From: CAZVFE01 sp964626405
GTDB taxonomy: Bacteria > Bacteroidota > Bacteroidia > Cytophagales > Spirosomataceae
Assembly (NCBI GenBank): GCA_964626405.1
Contig: CAZVFE010000001.1
Coordinates: 1-58,206, forward strand
DNA length: 58,206 nt
Direction of reading: 5' to 3'
The notes beneath the pieces are model-generated. The model made no database searches. It was not told where the DNA came from and saw only the letters and a list, made by a program, of their open reading frames with translations. Shown piece by piece: positions 7,878 through 15,817 of this stretch. The translations under genes and the position numbers were made by a program. Within the stretch, counting starts at the first letter, position 1. Each line of letters opens with the position of its first letter.

Positions 7878-8273
7878 GTGAAATTTACATTTTCAAAGCA
7901 AGAAAAACTTACTCAGCAATCCATCATAGATTTAATATTTAAGAAGGATAGTCCGATTGTTGTTGAACAATTTGTCTATCCTTTTCGTATTTTATTTATG
8001 AATCAAAACAAAAATTACCCTAATCCTAAAGTCTTAATTTCTGTTACAAAAAGGAAATTCAAAAAAGCTGTAGACAGAAACCTTTTAAAAAGGAGAATCA
8101 GAGAGGCATATCGATTAAATAAACCATTTTTTCATCAAAATGAAAATAAAACTCTTCCTGAGTTTATCGTTTTCACGTATATTGGAAAAAAAATTGAAGA
8201 CTTTGAATTGATTCAAGAAAAAATGATTAAAACCTTAGAATTACTATCTCAACCAAACCATGAAAAAAATTAA
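7878..8273 (+). CDS. rnpA: Ribonuclease P protein component
   Basis: This is a 131-residue basic protein that assists the RNase P RNA in maturing tRNA 5' ends. It contains the family signature RNLLKRRIREAYR (residues about 73-85) preceded by SVTKRKFKKAVD. The start is a GTG at 7878: it gives the usual N-terminus with the FSKQEKL segment close to the beginning, and no ATG lies nearby. The gene follows rpmH, and its last 14 bases overlap the start of the S41 protease gene, suggesting co-translation. A rare start codon and the preceding hairpins would both help keep this protein scarce. Confidence 0.96.
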   Translation: MKFTFSKQEKLTQQSIIDLIFKKDSPIVVEQFVYPFRILFMNQNKNYPNPKVLISVTKRKFKKAVDRNLLKRRIREAYRLNKPFFHQNENKTLPEFIVFTYIGKKIEDFELIQEKMIKTLELLSQPNHEKN

Positions 8274-9885
8274 ATCAAAATATTTATTATTGATTTTTCC
8301 TTTCCTGATTATTTTAGGATTCTCTCTGCCTAATAATAAGATTTTAGAATTGGCAAAAAGTATAGAAATCTATGCTTCTGTTTTAAAAGAATTAGATAAA
8401 TTTTATGCAGAAGAAATTCAACCAAAAGAATTGGTAGAAAATTCCATAGAAAGTATGCTTGAGGGTTTAGACCCCTACACAAGCTACTACCCTGAGGAGG
8501 AAATAGATAATTATTTAGCCCTTACTACAGGAAAATATGAGGGTATCGGGATTGTATTAAATATAGTCGACAAAAAATTCTATGTTTTTGATGTTGAGGA
8601 AGGCAGCCCAGCTGAAAAAGCGAATTTACATATTGGGGATCAAATAATTAAAGTGAACAATGAAGAAATTGCAGGTTTTTCTCAATCAGAAGTAAACAGA
8701 TTAATTGCAGGAAAATCAGGAACAAAAATCGAATTAACAGTTCAATCAATCGAAAATCAAGAAATTAGATCGTTTGATATTTCTAGGTCCACCATTCAAT
8801 TAAAAAATATTCATTATTATCAATTATTAGATGAAGAAACTGGTATAATTGATTTAAACGAATTTAATCACGAGGCTTCAAATGAATTTAAAAAAGCCTT
8901 CCTTGATTTGAAAAAACAAGGAATGAAAAACCTTATTATCGATTTAAGTTCCAATCCAGGAGGTTTATTAACGCAAGCGGTAGAAATTTGTAATTATTTC
9001 ATTCCAAAAAATAAAAAAGTAGTAGTTACCAAAGGTAAAAGAGAAGAATGGAATAATACCTATTTCACCATAAATAATCCCTTGGATGAAACAATTCCAA
9101 TTATAATAATTATTGACCCCAACACAGCCTCTGCCTCAGAAATTTTAGCCGGAGTTTTACAGGAATATGATAGGGCCTTAATATTAGGACAAAAAAGTTA
9201 TGGAAAAGGATTAGTACAAATTACAAGAGACCTCCCGTATCGAACCAAAATCAAATTAACTACTGCAAGATATTATTTACCCAGTGGAAGATGTATTCAA
9301 AAAATCAACTATTTTAATTCAGAAATTACGGATACAACTTTGAATTATAAAACTCAAAACGGAAGACCCTTGACCAATACGGGTGGTATTAGTCCGGATT
9401 TTGAAACTGTTGCAAGAAATTTCCTTCCTTTCTTTCAATTTCTGGTGGAAAAAGACTTAATTTTCAATTATACTCTTCAAAATTTTAAAAACGAAAAAGA
9501 TATTATTAATAAGGAAAGTTGGAAATTGAAAGATTCCGAGGTGGAAGATTTTATTCAATGGGTAAGGGTACATAATCAAACATATTCTAGTAATGAAAAA
9601 CAATATATTGACTCTTTATATGCAAGAACAGAAAAAAATCCTGCATTAATAAAATGGAGAGAGAAATTATTAGAATTGAGAGAAGACCCAGCCATTGGGT
9701 TTGAAGCAGAAGCAAATTCAAACAAAGAAGAAATAAGACAGTTTTTATCTTATCTCATGATTGCTGAAAAATGGGATAAAAAAACAGCTGATATTTGGAA
9801 TATCCCGAATAGAATCGAGATAAAAAAAGCCAAAGAATTATTTAAAGATCCCGAAAAATATAAAGGGTATTTATCCCCAAAATAA
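8260..9885 (+). CDS. S41 family C-terminal processing peptidase
   Basis: The protein has 541 residues and belongs to the CtpA/Prc (tail-specific protease) family. Residues 8-24 are a hydrophobic signal or anchor, so the enzyme faces the periplasm. A PDZ domain spans about 90-170 (GSPAEKANLHIGDQIIKVNN). The protease domain spans about 175-350, with the Ser-Lys dyad Ser291 (NTASASEI) and Lys316 (SYGKGLVQ), spaced exactly 25 residues apart as in Prc. An additional C-terminal helical region (400-541) is common in Bacteroidota homologues. It overlaps rnpA by 14 bases and is followed after 2 bases by tsaB. Members trim C-termini or degrade misfolded envelope proteins. Confidence 0.93.
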   Translation: MKKIKSKYLLLIFPFLIILGFSLPNNKILELAKSIEIYASVLKELDKFYAEEIQPKELVENSIESMLEGLDPYTSYYPEEEIDNYLALTTGKYEGIGIVLNIVDKKFYVFDVEEGSPAEKANLHIGDQIIKVNNEEIAGFSQSEVNRLIAGKSGTKIELTVQSIENQEIRSFDISRSTIQLKNIHYYQLLDEETGIIDLNEFNHEASNEFKKAFLDLKKQGMKNLIIDLSSNPGGLLTQAVEICNYFIPKNKKVVVTKGKREEWNNTYFTINNPLDETIPIIIIIDPNTASASEILAGVLQEYDRALILGQKSYGKGLVQITRDLPYRTKIKLTTARYYLPSGRCIQKINYFNSEITDTTLNYKTQNGRPLTNTGGISPDFETVARNFLPFFQFLVEKDLIFNYTLQNFKNEKDIINKESWKLKDSEVEDFIQWVRVHNQTYSSNEKQYIDSLYARTEKNPALIKWREKLLELREDPAIGFEAEANSNKEEIRQFLSYLMIAEKWDKKTADIWNIPNRIEIKKAKELFKDPEKYKGYLSPK

Positions 9886-9887
9886 AA

Positions 9888-10544
9888 ATGAGTTTAATTT
9901 TAACTATTGAAACTTCAGGTCAAATTTGCTCGGTAGCTTTATTTGAAAATAATCAATTAATTGATTCAAGAGAAATAATGGAGCAAGGGGCACATTCTGC
10001 CAAATTAACTTTACTAATCCAAGAAGTTTTAAAGAAAAATAATTATTCAATAAAAAATCTAAAAGCCATAGGAATATCCATTGGCCCTGGCTCATATACA
10101 GGCTTAAGAATTGGTTTATCTACGGCCAAAGGAATTTGTTTCGGTCTTGATATCCCTTTAATTTCAATTTCTACCTTAAGGATCATGATGGAAGAAGTGA
10201 AGGTACTAGAAACTTCAGATTATTATATTTCCATGATGGATGCAAGAAGAATGGAGGTATATGCTGCAATTTTCAATAAAAATGGAGAAACAATTTTGGA
10301 GGAAGGCGCCTATATCCTGACAGAAAACCCATTTGATAATTATCTAAAAAAGAATATTCTTGTATTTGGAAATGGAGCTAATAAATGGGATTGGGCAAAT
10401 GAAAATTTAGAAAGATTTATTGAAAATATTTCTCCTAGAGCAAAATTTATGGGTAATTTAGTATATGAAAAATTTCTAAATAAGAATTTTGAAGATTTGG
10501 TTTTATCGGAACCTGCTTATCTAAAGGAATATCAAGGGAAATAA
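9888..10544 (+). CDS. tsaB: tRNA threonylcarbamoyladenosine biosynthesis protein TsaB
   Basis: This is a 218-residue ASKHA-fold protein that partners TsaD and TsaE in making the t6A modification of ANN-decoding tRNAs. Recognisable segments are ILTIETSGQICSVALFENN, EQGAHSAKLTLLIQEVL and the highly conserved IGPGSYTGLRIGLSTAKG. The length is normal for the family. It starts 2 bases after the S41 protease gene and ends 4 bases before the DUF2480 gene, so it belongs to the rnpA-proximal operon. No tsaD or tsaE lies in the window. Confidence 0.95.
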   Translation: MSLILTIETSGQICSVALFENNQLIDSREIMEQGAHSAKLTLLIQEVLKKNNYSIKNLKAIGISIGPGSYTGLRIGLSTAKGICFGLDIPLISISTLRIMMEEVKVLETSDYYISMMDARRMEVYAAIFNKNGETILEEGAYILTENPFDNYLKKNILVFGNGANKWDWANENLERFIENISPRAKFMGNLVYEKFLNKNFEDLVLSEPAYLKEYQGK

Positions 10545-10548
10545 TAAT

Positions 10549-11055
10549 ATGGAAGAGATTGTCAATAAAGTTGCTAATTCTGGATTAACCCTAATCAATT
10601 TGGATGAATTAATGCCAAAAGAAAATAGAGTATTTATTGATTTAAAAAATTGGTTGTGGGAGGGGATTGCCTTAAAAGAAAAAGATTTTAGAGAAAAATT
10701 AAAAACCCATGACTGGTCTGTTTACAAAAATAAATTTGTAACCATTGGATGTAGCGAGGATGCAATTATTCCAATCTGGGCTTATATGTTGGTCGCATCC
10801 TACCTAGAGGGCATTTCACGGAAAACCTATTTTGGAGATTTAAAGGATATAGAACCTAAGATTTTTCAGGATTTTATTGCTAATTTAGACATTAAACAAT
10901 TTGAAGGAGGAAGAATTGTGATTAAAGGTTGTTCCAAAGAAGCTGTTCCTACAAATGCTTATATTGAATTAATAAACAAGCTTCAGCCCCATGTAAAAAG
11001 TATATTTTTTGGAGAACCTTGTAGTACCGTTCCAATTTTCAAAAAGAAAAAATAA
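10549..11055 (+). CDS. DUF2480 family protein
   Basis: This is a 168-residue cytoplasmic protein matching the Bacteroidota-restricted DUF2480 family, with conserved-looking parts FIDLKNWLWEGIALKEKDFR, TIGCSEDAIIPIWAYMLVAS and IVIKGCSKEAVPTNAY. The family has no established function that I know of. Two Cys residues in similar GCS contexts could hint at metal or thiol chemistry, but that is speculation. It shares TAATG (stop/start overlap of one base) with the downstream fructosamine kinase-like gene, indicating translational coupling. Confidence 0.85.
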   Translation: MEEIVNKVANSGLTLINLDELMPKENRVFIDLKNWLWEGIALKEKDFREKLKTHDWSVYKNKFVTIGCSEDAIIPIWAYMLVASYLEGISRKTYFGDLKDIEPKIFQDFIANLDIKQFEGGRIVIKGCSKEAVPTNAYIELINKLQPHVKSIFFGEPCSTVPIFKKKK

Positions 11056-11936
11056 TGAATCAAAATTCTGAGCAATTTAAGTTTATTGAACAAATTCTTA
11101 AAATTCACTTATCTAAAAATATAGATATTCAAAATATTGAATTTTTCTATGGAGGGAATTTTAATACTGCTAGTAAGGTAAGTGCGAATGGTTCAGATTA
11201 TTTCGTGAAATGGGCACCTGAGGAAGATGTTAATACCTTTGAAAAAGAGGCAAAAAACCTTCAAATAATAGATTCCACAAATACTTTGAAAGTTCCAAAA
11301 GTATATGGAAATGGGAATTTTGAATCGAAAAATTACCTAATAATTCAAGGAATATCATCTGCAGAACAAAATAAAAATTATTGGAAGGATTTTGGAATTG
11401 GCCTTGCAAATTTACATAAAAACAGCTCTCCAAATGGATTTGGCCTAGACTATGATAATTTCATTGGGACATTACCCCAAATTAATTCCTGGAATAAAAA
11501 TTGGATTGATTTTTTCATTGAAAATAGATTAATTCCCCAATTAGATTTAGCTGAATATAATCGTAAAATCAATTCGAATTTAATTGAAAAATTTGAAGCC
11601 CTATTCAAAGAACTCAATTCAATATTTCCAGAAAATTCTTCTTCCTTAATTCATGGAGATTTATGGGATTCCAATATCATGACGGATCTTGATGGAAATG
11701 CAATCATATTGGACCCAACCTGTTATTTTGGATCTAGGGAAGCAGAAATCGCCTTTACTACTATGTTCGGAGGGTTTGAAAATGAATTCTATGAATCTTA
11801 TAATGAAGTATTCCCTATTGAGAAAGGATTCCACGAAAGACTTCCATTTTATAATCTCTACCCATTATTGGTTCATGTAAATTTATTTGGGGAAGGCTAC
11901 CTTCCAACAATAAACAAAATCTTATCAAAATTTTAA
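11055..11936 (+). CDS. Fructosamine kinase family protein
   Basis: The protein has 293 residues with the protein-kinase-like fold of the fructosamine-3-kinase / YniA family. The catalytic loop is HGDLWDSN (His200, Asp202) and the metal-binding segment is ILDPTCYFG (around Asp220). FGLDYDNFIGTLPQINSW is the family-typical substrate-region segment. Members phosphorylate fructosamines (Amadori products) or ribulosamines on proteins or small molecules, promoting deglycation. It is the last gene of the rpmH-led run and overlaps the DUF2480 gene by one base. Its TAA shares TTAA with the stop of the convergent ispH. Confidence 0.92.
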   Translation: MNQNSEQFKFIEQILKIHLSKNIDIQNIEFFYGGNFNTASKVSANGSDYFVKWAPEEDVNTFEKEAKNLQIIDSTNTLKVPKVYGNGNFESKNYLIIQGISSAEQNKNYWKDFGIGLANLHKNSSPNGFGLDYDNFIGTLPQINSWNKNWIDFFIENRLIPQLDLAEYNRKINSNLIEKFEALFKELNSIFPENSSSLIHGDLWDSNIMTDLDGNAIILDPTCYFGSREAEIAFTTMFGGFENEFYESYNEVFPIEKGFHERLPFYNLYPLLVHVNLFGEGYLPTINKILSKF

Positions 11937-13255
11937 TCTACTGAATTTTTCCACTCAAGTAATATTGAATCAATGGATTTTGCCTCTGGATAAAATGAAA
12001 TAATTTTTCGTAAAATTTCTTCAACAACAGCATCCGGACAAGATGCTCCACAAGTTAACATGATCTTTACCTCCTCTTTCTGTGGAAGAAAATCATTCGT
12101 CAGTATTTCTTGTTTTTCAAAATAATCAAAATGATTAATTAAATCCGATGAGATGATTTTTTCGGCAGAACTGATAAAATAGGTAGGCAGTTTTTCATTA
12201 CAGAGCTCAACAATATGAGCCGTATTGGAAGAATTATACCCTCCAGCAACTATTGCCAAATCTGCTTCATAATTTAGCATCGCTAAGGTTGAAGTTTGGT
12301 TATCGTTAGTCGCATAACACAAGGTATCCTTCGTATCAGCAAAATAATCTGATAAATGTTTCTGACTATCCTTATGAAAATCAATCAAAACTCCTTTTAA
12401 ATAATCTACAATCTCTTGGGTTTCTGTGGCAAGCATGGTAGTTTGATTGACAACCCCAATTTTTTCTAAATGAATTAATGGATCAAAACCCTCAGAAAAT
12501 TGTCCAGCAAATTCCTTATAAAATTCTTCTTTTGACTTTTCTTTACGCAAATAAGGACCAAGTTTTTTCGCTTCAGTAATATTTCTTATAACCAAAGTAG
12601 GTGTAATTTCCTTCGTATGAGAAAATGTAGCCTTAGTTTCCTCATGATTCGGTTTCCCATGAACGATTATTGAATAACCGTTTGATCCGATGGTATTTGC
12701 TCTATTCCAAACCTTTTCAACAAAAGGACAAGTTGTATTATAAGAATGAATATTGATTCCTATTTTATTTAATATTTCTTCAATTTCTAGAGTAGTACCA
12801 AATGCTGGAATAATAACTATATCCTCTGAACTTAATTCGGACCAAGGAATAAGCTGATTCCCTTTTGTATCTTGAATAAATTTAACCCCTCTATCCAATA
12901 AATCTGCATTTACTAAAGGATTATGAATCATTTCTGAAAGCAGATAAATTCTCTTTCCTGGATTTTCTTCTATTATTTTATAAGCAGTTTCAATTGCATT
13001 TTCAACCCCATAGCAAAATCCAAAATGACGAGAAAGGTAAATCTTAACAGGACCAAAATCCAAAAAACTTGGATTAAAATCTTTTTTTAATTTATCCGCA
13101 CTTCTTCTAAATTCTTTGATGGAACCTATTAAATTACTTTTGAATAAAGGAGGTATGGAAAATGTTTTCATCCTTTTGAATTGTCTTTTTTGTCTAATTT
13201 TAACAGGGCTAGGATTTGAAGAAATAGTATCTTCAAGATTTTCTTTATTCAACAT
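11933..13255 (-). CDS. ispH: 4-hydroxy-3-methylbut-2-enyl diphosphate reductase, long Bacteroidota form
   Basis: This is the last enzyme of the MEP isoprenoid pathway, an iron-sulfur protein that reduces HMBPP to IPP and DMAPP. The three cluster cysteines are visible: Cys81 in HFGFCYGVENA, Cys176 in NTTCPFVEKV and Cys313 in DTLCYATNDNQT. At 440 residues it is far longer than the roughly 310-residue proteobacterial enzyme because of an N-terminal region and insertions that are usual in Bacteroidota. The ATG at 13255 is the longest frame; Met29 (13171) begins MKTFSIPPLFKSNLIGSIKE, which resembles the usual family start, so the true start may be 13171. The first MEP enzyme, dxs, also lies in this window at 34183. 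Confidence 0.93.
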   Translation of the reverse strand: MLNKENLEDTISSNPSPVKIRQKRQFKRMKTFSIPPLFKSNLIGSIKEFRRSADKLKKDFNPSFLDFGPVKIYLSRHFGFCYGVENAIETAYKIIEENPGKRIYLLSEMIHNPLVNADLLDRGVKFIQDTKGNQLIPWSELSSEDIVIIPAFGTTLEIEEILNKIGINIHSYNTTCPFVEKVWNRANTIGSNGYSIIVHGKPNHEETKATFSHTKEITPTLVIRNITEAKKLGPYLRKEKSKEEFYKEFAGQFSEGFDPLIHLEKIGVVNQTTMLATETQEIVDYLKGVLIDFHKDSQKHLSDYFADTKDTLCYATNDNQTSTLAMLNYEADLAIVAGGYNSSNTAHIVELCNEKLPTYFISSAEKIISSDLINHFDYFEKQEILTNDFLPQKEEVKIMLTCGASCPDAVVEEILRKIISFYPEAKSIDSILLEWKNSVD

Positions 13256-13271
13256 TATAACTATATTTTTG
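13240..13271 (+). promoter_or_regulatory. Promoter candidate for the exonuclease III cluster
   Basis: TATTTTTG (13264-13271) matches TAnnTTTG, and TTTC (13240-13243) lies 20 bases upstream as a near -33 box. It points towards the gene starting at 13341, leaving a leader of about 60 bases. The -33 part falls within the first codons of the longest version of ispH, mildly favouring the later ispH start. Confidence 0.45.
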
Positions 13272-13340
13272 GTAAACAGTTTTAATAATTGGTGGTAAAA
13301 TTATTAAAAATTAATAATTTTATGAAATTAAAAAGGAAAT

Positions 13341-13691
13341 ATGAATTTTGATTCAGAAGAAATAAAGGAAGATTGGAAAGAATTAAATCAATTTATTTTT
13401 CAATCTTTTGGGAAAAAACCAGAGGGAGTAGAATCAATTCTTTTTTTAATCGGAGTTCAAGAACTTGGAAAAGGCAGAAATGATTTTTCCAAAGAACAAA
13501 AACAAGATTTAATGCATATTGCAACCTGTAAGGTCCTAAGTTATTATGGCTTTTATGAGTTAGAGGGACTTGATCAAGATGGTTGGCCAATTTGGAATAA
13601 TATCAAACCTTTACCAAGCATTAATTTAAAAGAGCAGGAAACTCTCTTAAAAGCAAGTATTATTGAATACTTCAAACAAGAAATCTATTAA
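13341..13691 (+). CDS. Conserved protein of unknown function
   Basis: This is a 116-residue soluble protein with no signal peptide or membrane segment. It carries ESILFLIGVQELGKGRNDFS, KEQKQDLMHIATCKVLSYYG and LDQDGWPIWNN, a pattern I recall from a widespread but uncharacterised Bacteroidota family. It is followed after 2 bases by exonuclease III and then by a nuclease, so co-transcription with DNA repair genes is likely. Nothing in the sequence reveals a catalytic site. Confidence 0.75.
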   Translation: MNFDSEEIKEDWKELNQFIFQSFGKKPEGVESILFLIGVQELGKGRNDFSKEQKQDLMHIATCKVLSYYGFYELEGLDQDGWPIWNNIKPLPSINLKEQETLLKASIIEYFKQEIY

Positions 13692-13693
13692 AA

Positions 13694-14455
13694 ATGAAAA
13701 TAATCAGCTATAACGTAAATGGAATAAGGGCAGCGATTAATAAAGGCTTGATAGAATGGTTAAAAGATGAAAATCCGGATATTGTTTGCATTCAAGAATT
13801 AAAAGCAATGCAAGACCAAGTAGATATTACTCCTTTAAAAGAATTGGGTTATGAGATTTATTGGCATTCAGCTGTAAAAAAAGGATATTCTGGGGTAGCA
13901 ATTTTTTCCAAAATCCCTGCAAAACATGTTGAATATGGTTGCGGAATTGAAAAATATGATTTTGAAGGAAGAGTAATTAGGGCAGATTTCGAGGATTTTT
14001 CCATATTATCCGTTTATCACCCTTCAGGTTCAAGTGGTGATGAAAGACAAGATTTCAAAATGGAATGGTTAAAAGATTTTTACACCTATATTGAAAATCT
14101 TAAAAAATCATTCCCAAATTTGATACTTTCTGGGGACTTAAATATTTGTCACAAAGAAATTGATATTCATAATCCAAAATCCAATGCAAAAAGTTCAGGT
14201 TTTTTACCTGAAGAAAGAGCTTGGGTAGATCATTTTTTAGAACTTGGATTTATAGATTCCTATAGAATTTTTCACCCAGAACCTGGTGCATACACTTGGT
14301 GGAGTTATCGATTCAATTCAAGAGCAAAAAATTTAGGATGGAGAATTGATTACCATTTTGCAACAAATACAATCAAGGAAAGAATTAAGGATGCTGACAT
14401 ATTAAATTCAGCAGAACATTCTGACCATTGTCCGGTTTCAATTATATTTGAATAA
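13694..14455 (+). CDS. xth: Exodeoxyribonuclease III (AP endonuclease)
   Basis: This is a 253-residue endonuclease/exonuclease/phosphatase-fold enzyme of base excision repair that cleaves at abasic sites and trims 3' ends. The catalytic residues are readable: Asn7 (YNVNGIRAA), Glu35 (CIQELKA), Tyr108 (VYHPSG), Asp148 and Asn150 (SGDLNICHKEID), and Asp244-His245 (EHSDHCPV). The length is normal. It overlaps the downstream PD-(D/E)XK nuclease gene by one base (TAATG). The genes on both sides are transcribed in the same direction, giving a compact three-gene unit. Confidence 0.95.
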   Translation: MKIISYNVNGIRAAINKGLIEWLKDENPDIVCIQELKAMQDQVDITPLKELGYEIYWHSAVKKGYSGVAIFSKIPAKHVEYGCGIEKYDFEGRVIRADFEDFSILSVYHPSGSSGDERQDFKMEWLKDFYTYIENLKKSFPNLILSGDLNICHKEIDIHNPKSNAKSSGFLPEERAWVDHFLELGFIDSYRIFHPEPGAYTWWSYRFNSRAKNLGWRIDYHFATNTIKERIKDADILNSAEHSDHCPVSIIFE

Positions 14456-15078
14456 TGATTTATAAACTTTACCCCACCTTATTGAATTCCTTTAGTCTAT
14501 ACTTGAACGAATCACGCGATTCTAGTGGCAAGTTGATTGTAGACGAAATTGAATTAATCGAAAGAATTAACAAAGTAAAGAAACCAAGTACCCAAGCTCA
14601 AACTGCAGGAATTAATTTTGAAAAAGCAGTTTTAATGGGAGAAAAAGAGGATTTATTCGATGAAAAAGTAATAGAAAAAGCAAGAGAATTAATTCCACAA
14701 AAATTCAAAACACAATTTTACGTAGAGGCGCGTCATCAAAATACACAACTTTACGGATATGTGGATGGCGTCGGAGAAGAAATCGCTTTCGACCTAAAAA
14801 GTACTAAATCTTATACCCCAGGAAGATTCGCAAAAAACCATCAAAATCTCTATTTATTAGGTTTACAACCCTATGGAATCAAACAATTAGATTATATAAT
14901 TACTGATTTCAAAGAAGTTTATACAGAATCTTACCATATAGATAGCTATGATTTTGAACCCTTATTCAAAGAAATAAAGTTGTTTACGGAATTTTTAGAG
15001 GAAAACCGAAAATTCATTCGAGATAAAAAGATTTTTGATTCAAAATCAGTGGATAATCAACTATCTCTGTTCGATTAA
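14455..15078 (+). CDS. PD-(D/E)XK nuclease-like protein with C-terminal beta-clamp motif
   Basis: The protein has 207 residues and resembles the RecB-like PD-(D/E)XK nuclease superfamily. Glu56 (GINFEKAV), Asp104 (YGYVDGVGEE) and Asp113-x-Lys115 (FDLKSTKSY) form the expected metal and catalytic set, and NLYLLGL with a QxxxY-like helix follows (HQNLYLL). The protein ends DNQLSLFD: QLSLF (202-206) fits the pentapeptide consensus QL(S/D)LF by which repair and replication proteins bind the DNA polymerase III beta sliding clamp. It is translationally coupled to exonuclease III. The inferred role is a structure- or end-processing nuclease recruited to replication or repair sites. The last 18 bases overlap the convergent HAD gene. 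Confidence 0.78.
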   Translation: MIYKLYPTLLNSFSLYLNESRDSSGKLIVDEIELIERINKVKKPSTQAQTAGINFEKAVLMGEKEDLFDEKVIEKARELIPQKFKTQFYVEARHQNTQLYGYVDGVGEEIAFDLKSTKSYTPGRFAKNHQNLYLLGLQPYGIKQLDYIITDFKEVYTESYHIDSYDFEPLFKEIKLFTEFLEENRKFIRDKKIFDSKSVDNQLSLFD

Positions 15079-15759
15079 TAATTCCTGCAATTCAAGTAAG
15101 TGTTTTATCTTATTTCCCTTAAAATTACTATCCTCAGTAGGAATATAGTGAATTGCCTTTATCCCAACATTTTCTGCACCTAAAATATCAACTTCAAGAT
15201 TATCTCCAACCATAACTACCTCTTCTTTTTTTAATTTAGTATCCTTCAATACAAATTCAAAAAATTTTGGATCAGGTTTCTTATAGCCCGTATTTTCAGG
15301 TGTATAAATTTTTTGAAAATAATTGGCAATTTCAGACTCTCCTACCTTAATTTGCTGAATTTCATCAAAACCATTGGTTAAAATGAATAAATGATATTTA
15401 TTTGAAAGTATTTCAATTAAATTTTTTGCCCCCTCCATCAATTTCTTCTTTCTCGGATTTCTATATAAAAAATGATTAGAAAAATTATCAGCGTCTTCCA
15501 GTATTTTAAAGTTTTGAAAAACGATTTTAAATCGAGAATTTCTTAATTCATCTTGATTTAAATCTCCTAATTGATATTCTTTCCAAAGCTGGTCATTTAT
15601 TTTTTGAAAATATAAATGAAATTCAGAAAATTCTACCTGAAATTTCTCTTTAAATTTAAATTCATTAAATAATTCACTTAAAGTGTCTACAGCATTTGTC
15701 TCAGCATCCCAAAGGGTATGATCCCAATCAAAGAATATGGCTTTTAAGGGTAATTTCAT
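15061..15759 (-). CDS. HAD-superfamily phosphatase, YjjG/YfnB type
   Basis: The protein has 232 residues. HAD motif I is FFDWDHTLWD (Asp11 nucleophile, Asp13), motif II is FILTNGFDE, motif III contains KKPDPKFF and motif IV is VMVGDNLEVDILGAEN. The cap is the helical type of the YjjG group, whose best studied member is a pyrimidine 5'-nucleotidase acting on non-canonical nucleotides. An open frame extends 69 codons further upstream, but it runs over the start of the divergent exonuclease gene and lacks family resemblance; MKLPLKAIFF at 15759 is the proper start. The promoter element lies only 4 bases before it. It converges with the nuclease gene, overlapping 18 bases. Confidence 0.88.
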   Translation of the reverse strand: MKLPLKAIFFDWDHTLWDAETNAVDTLSELFNEFKFKEKFQVEFSEFHLYFQKINDQLWKEYQLGDLNQDELRNSRFKIVFQNFKILEDADNFSNHFLYRNPRKKKLMEGAKNLIEILSNKYHLFILTNGFDEIQQIKVGESEIANYFQKIYTPENTGYKKPDPKFFEFVLKDTKLKKEEVVMVGDNLEVDILGAENVGIKAIHYIPTEDSNFKGNKIKHLLELQELLIEQR

Positions 15760-15763
15760 ACCA

Positions 15764-15771
15764 CAAAAGTA
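15764..15771 (-). promoter_or_regulatory. -7 promoter element of the HAD phosphatase gene
   Basis: On the minus strand TACTTTTG matches TAnnTTTG and ends 4 bases before the ATG at 15759. Bacteroidota transcripts begin a few bases after this element, so the mRNA would be leaderless or nearly so. No convincing -33 box was found. Confidence 0.35.
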
Positions 15772-15783
15772 ATAGGAATTAAG

Positions 15784-15791
15784 TATATTTG
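15784..15791 (+). promoter_or_regulatory. -7 promoter element of the DnaQ-like exonuclease gene
   Basis: TATATTTG matches TAnnTTTG and lies 26 bases before the ATG at 15818 in the 58-base divergent spacer. The -33 region is not recognisable. Confidence 0.45.
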
Positions 15792-15817
15792 AATAATTAT
15801 CATAAAACTGATAGATT

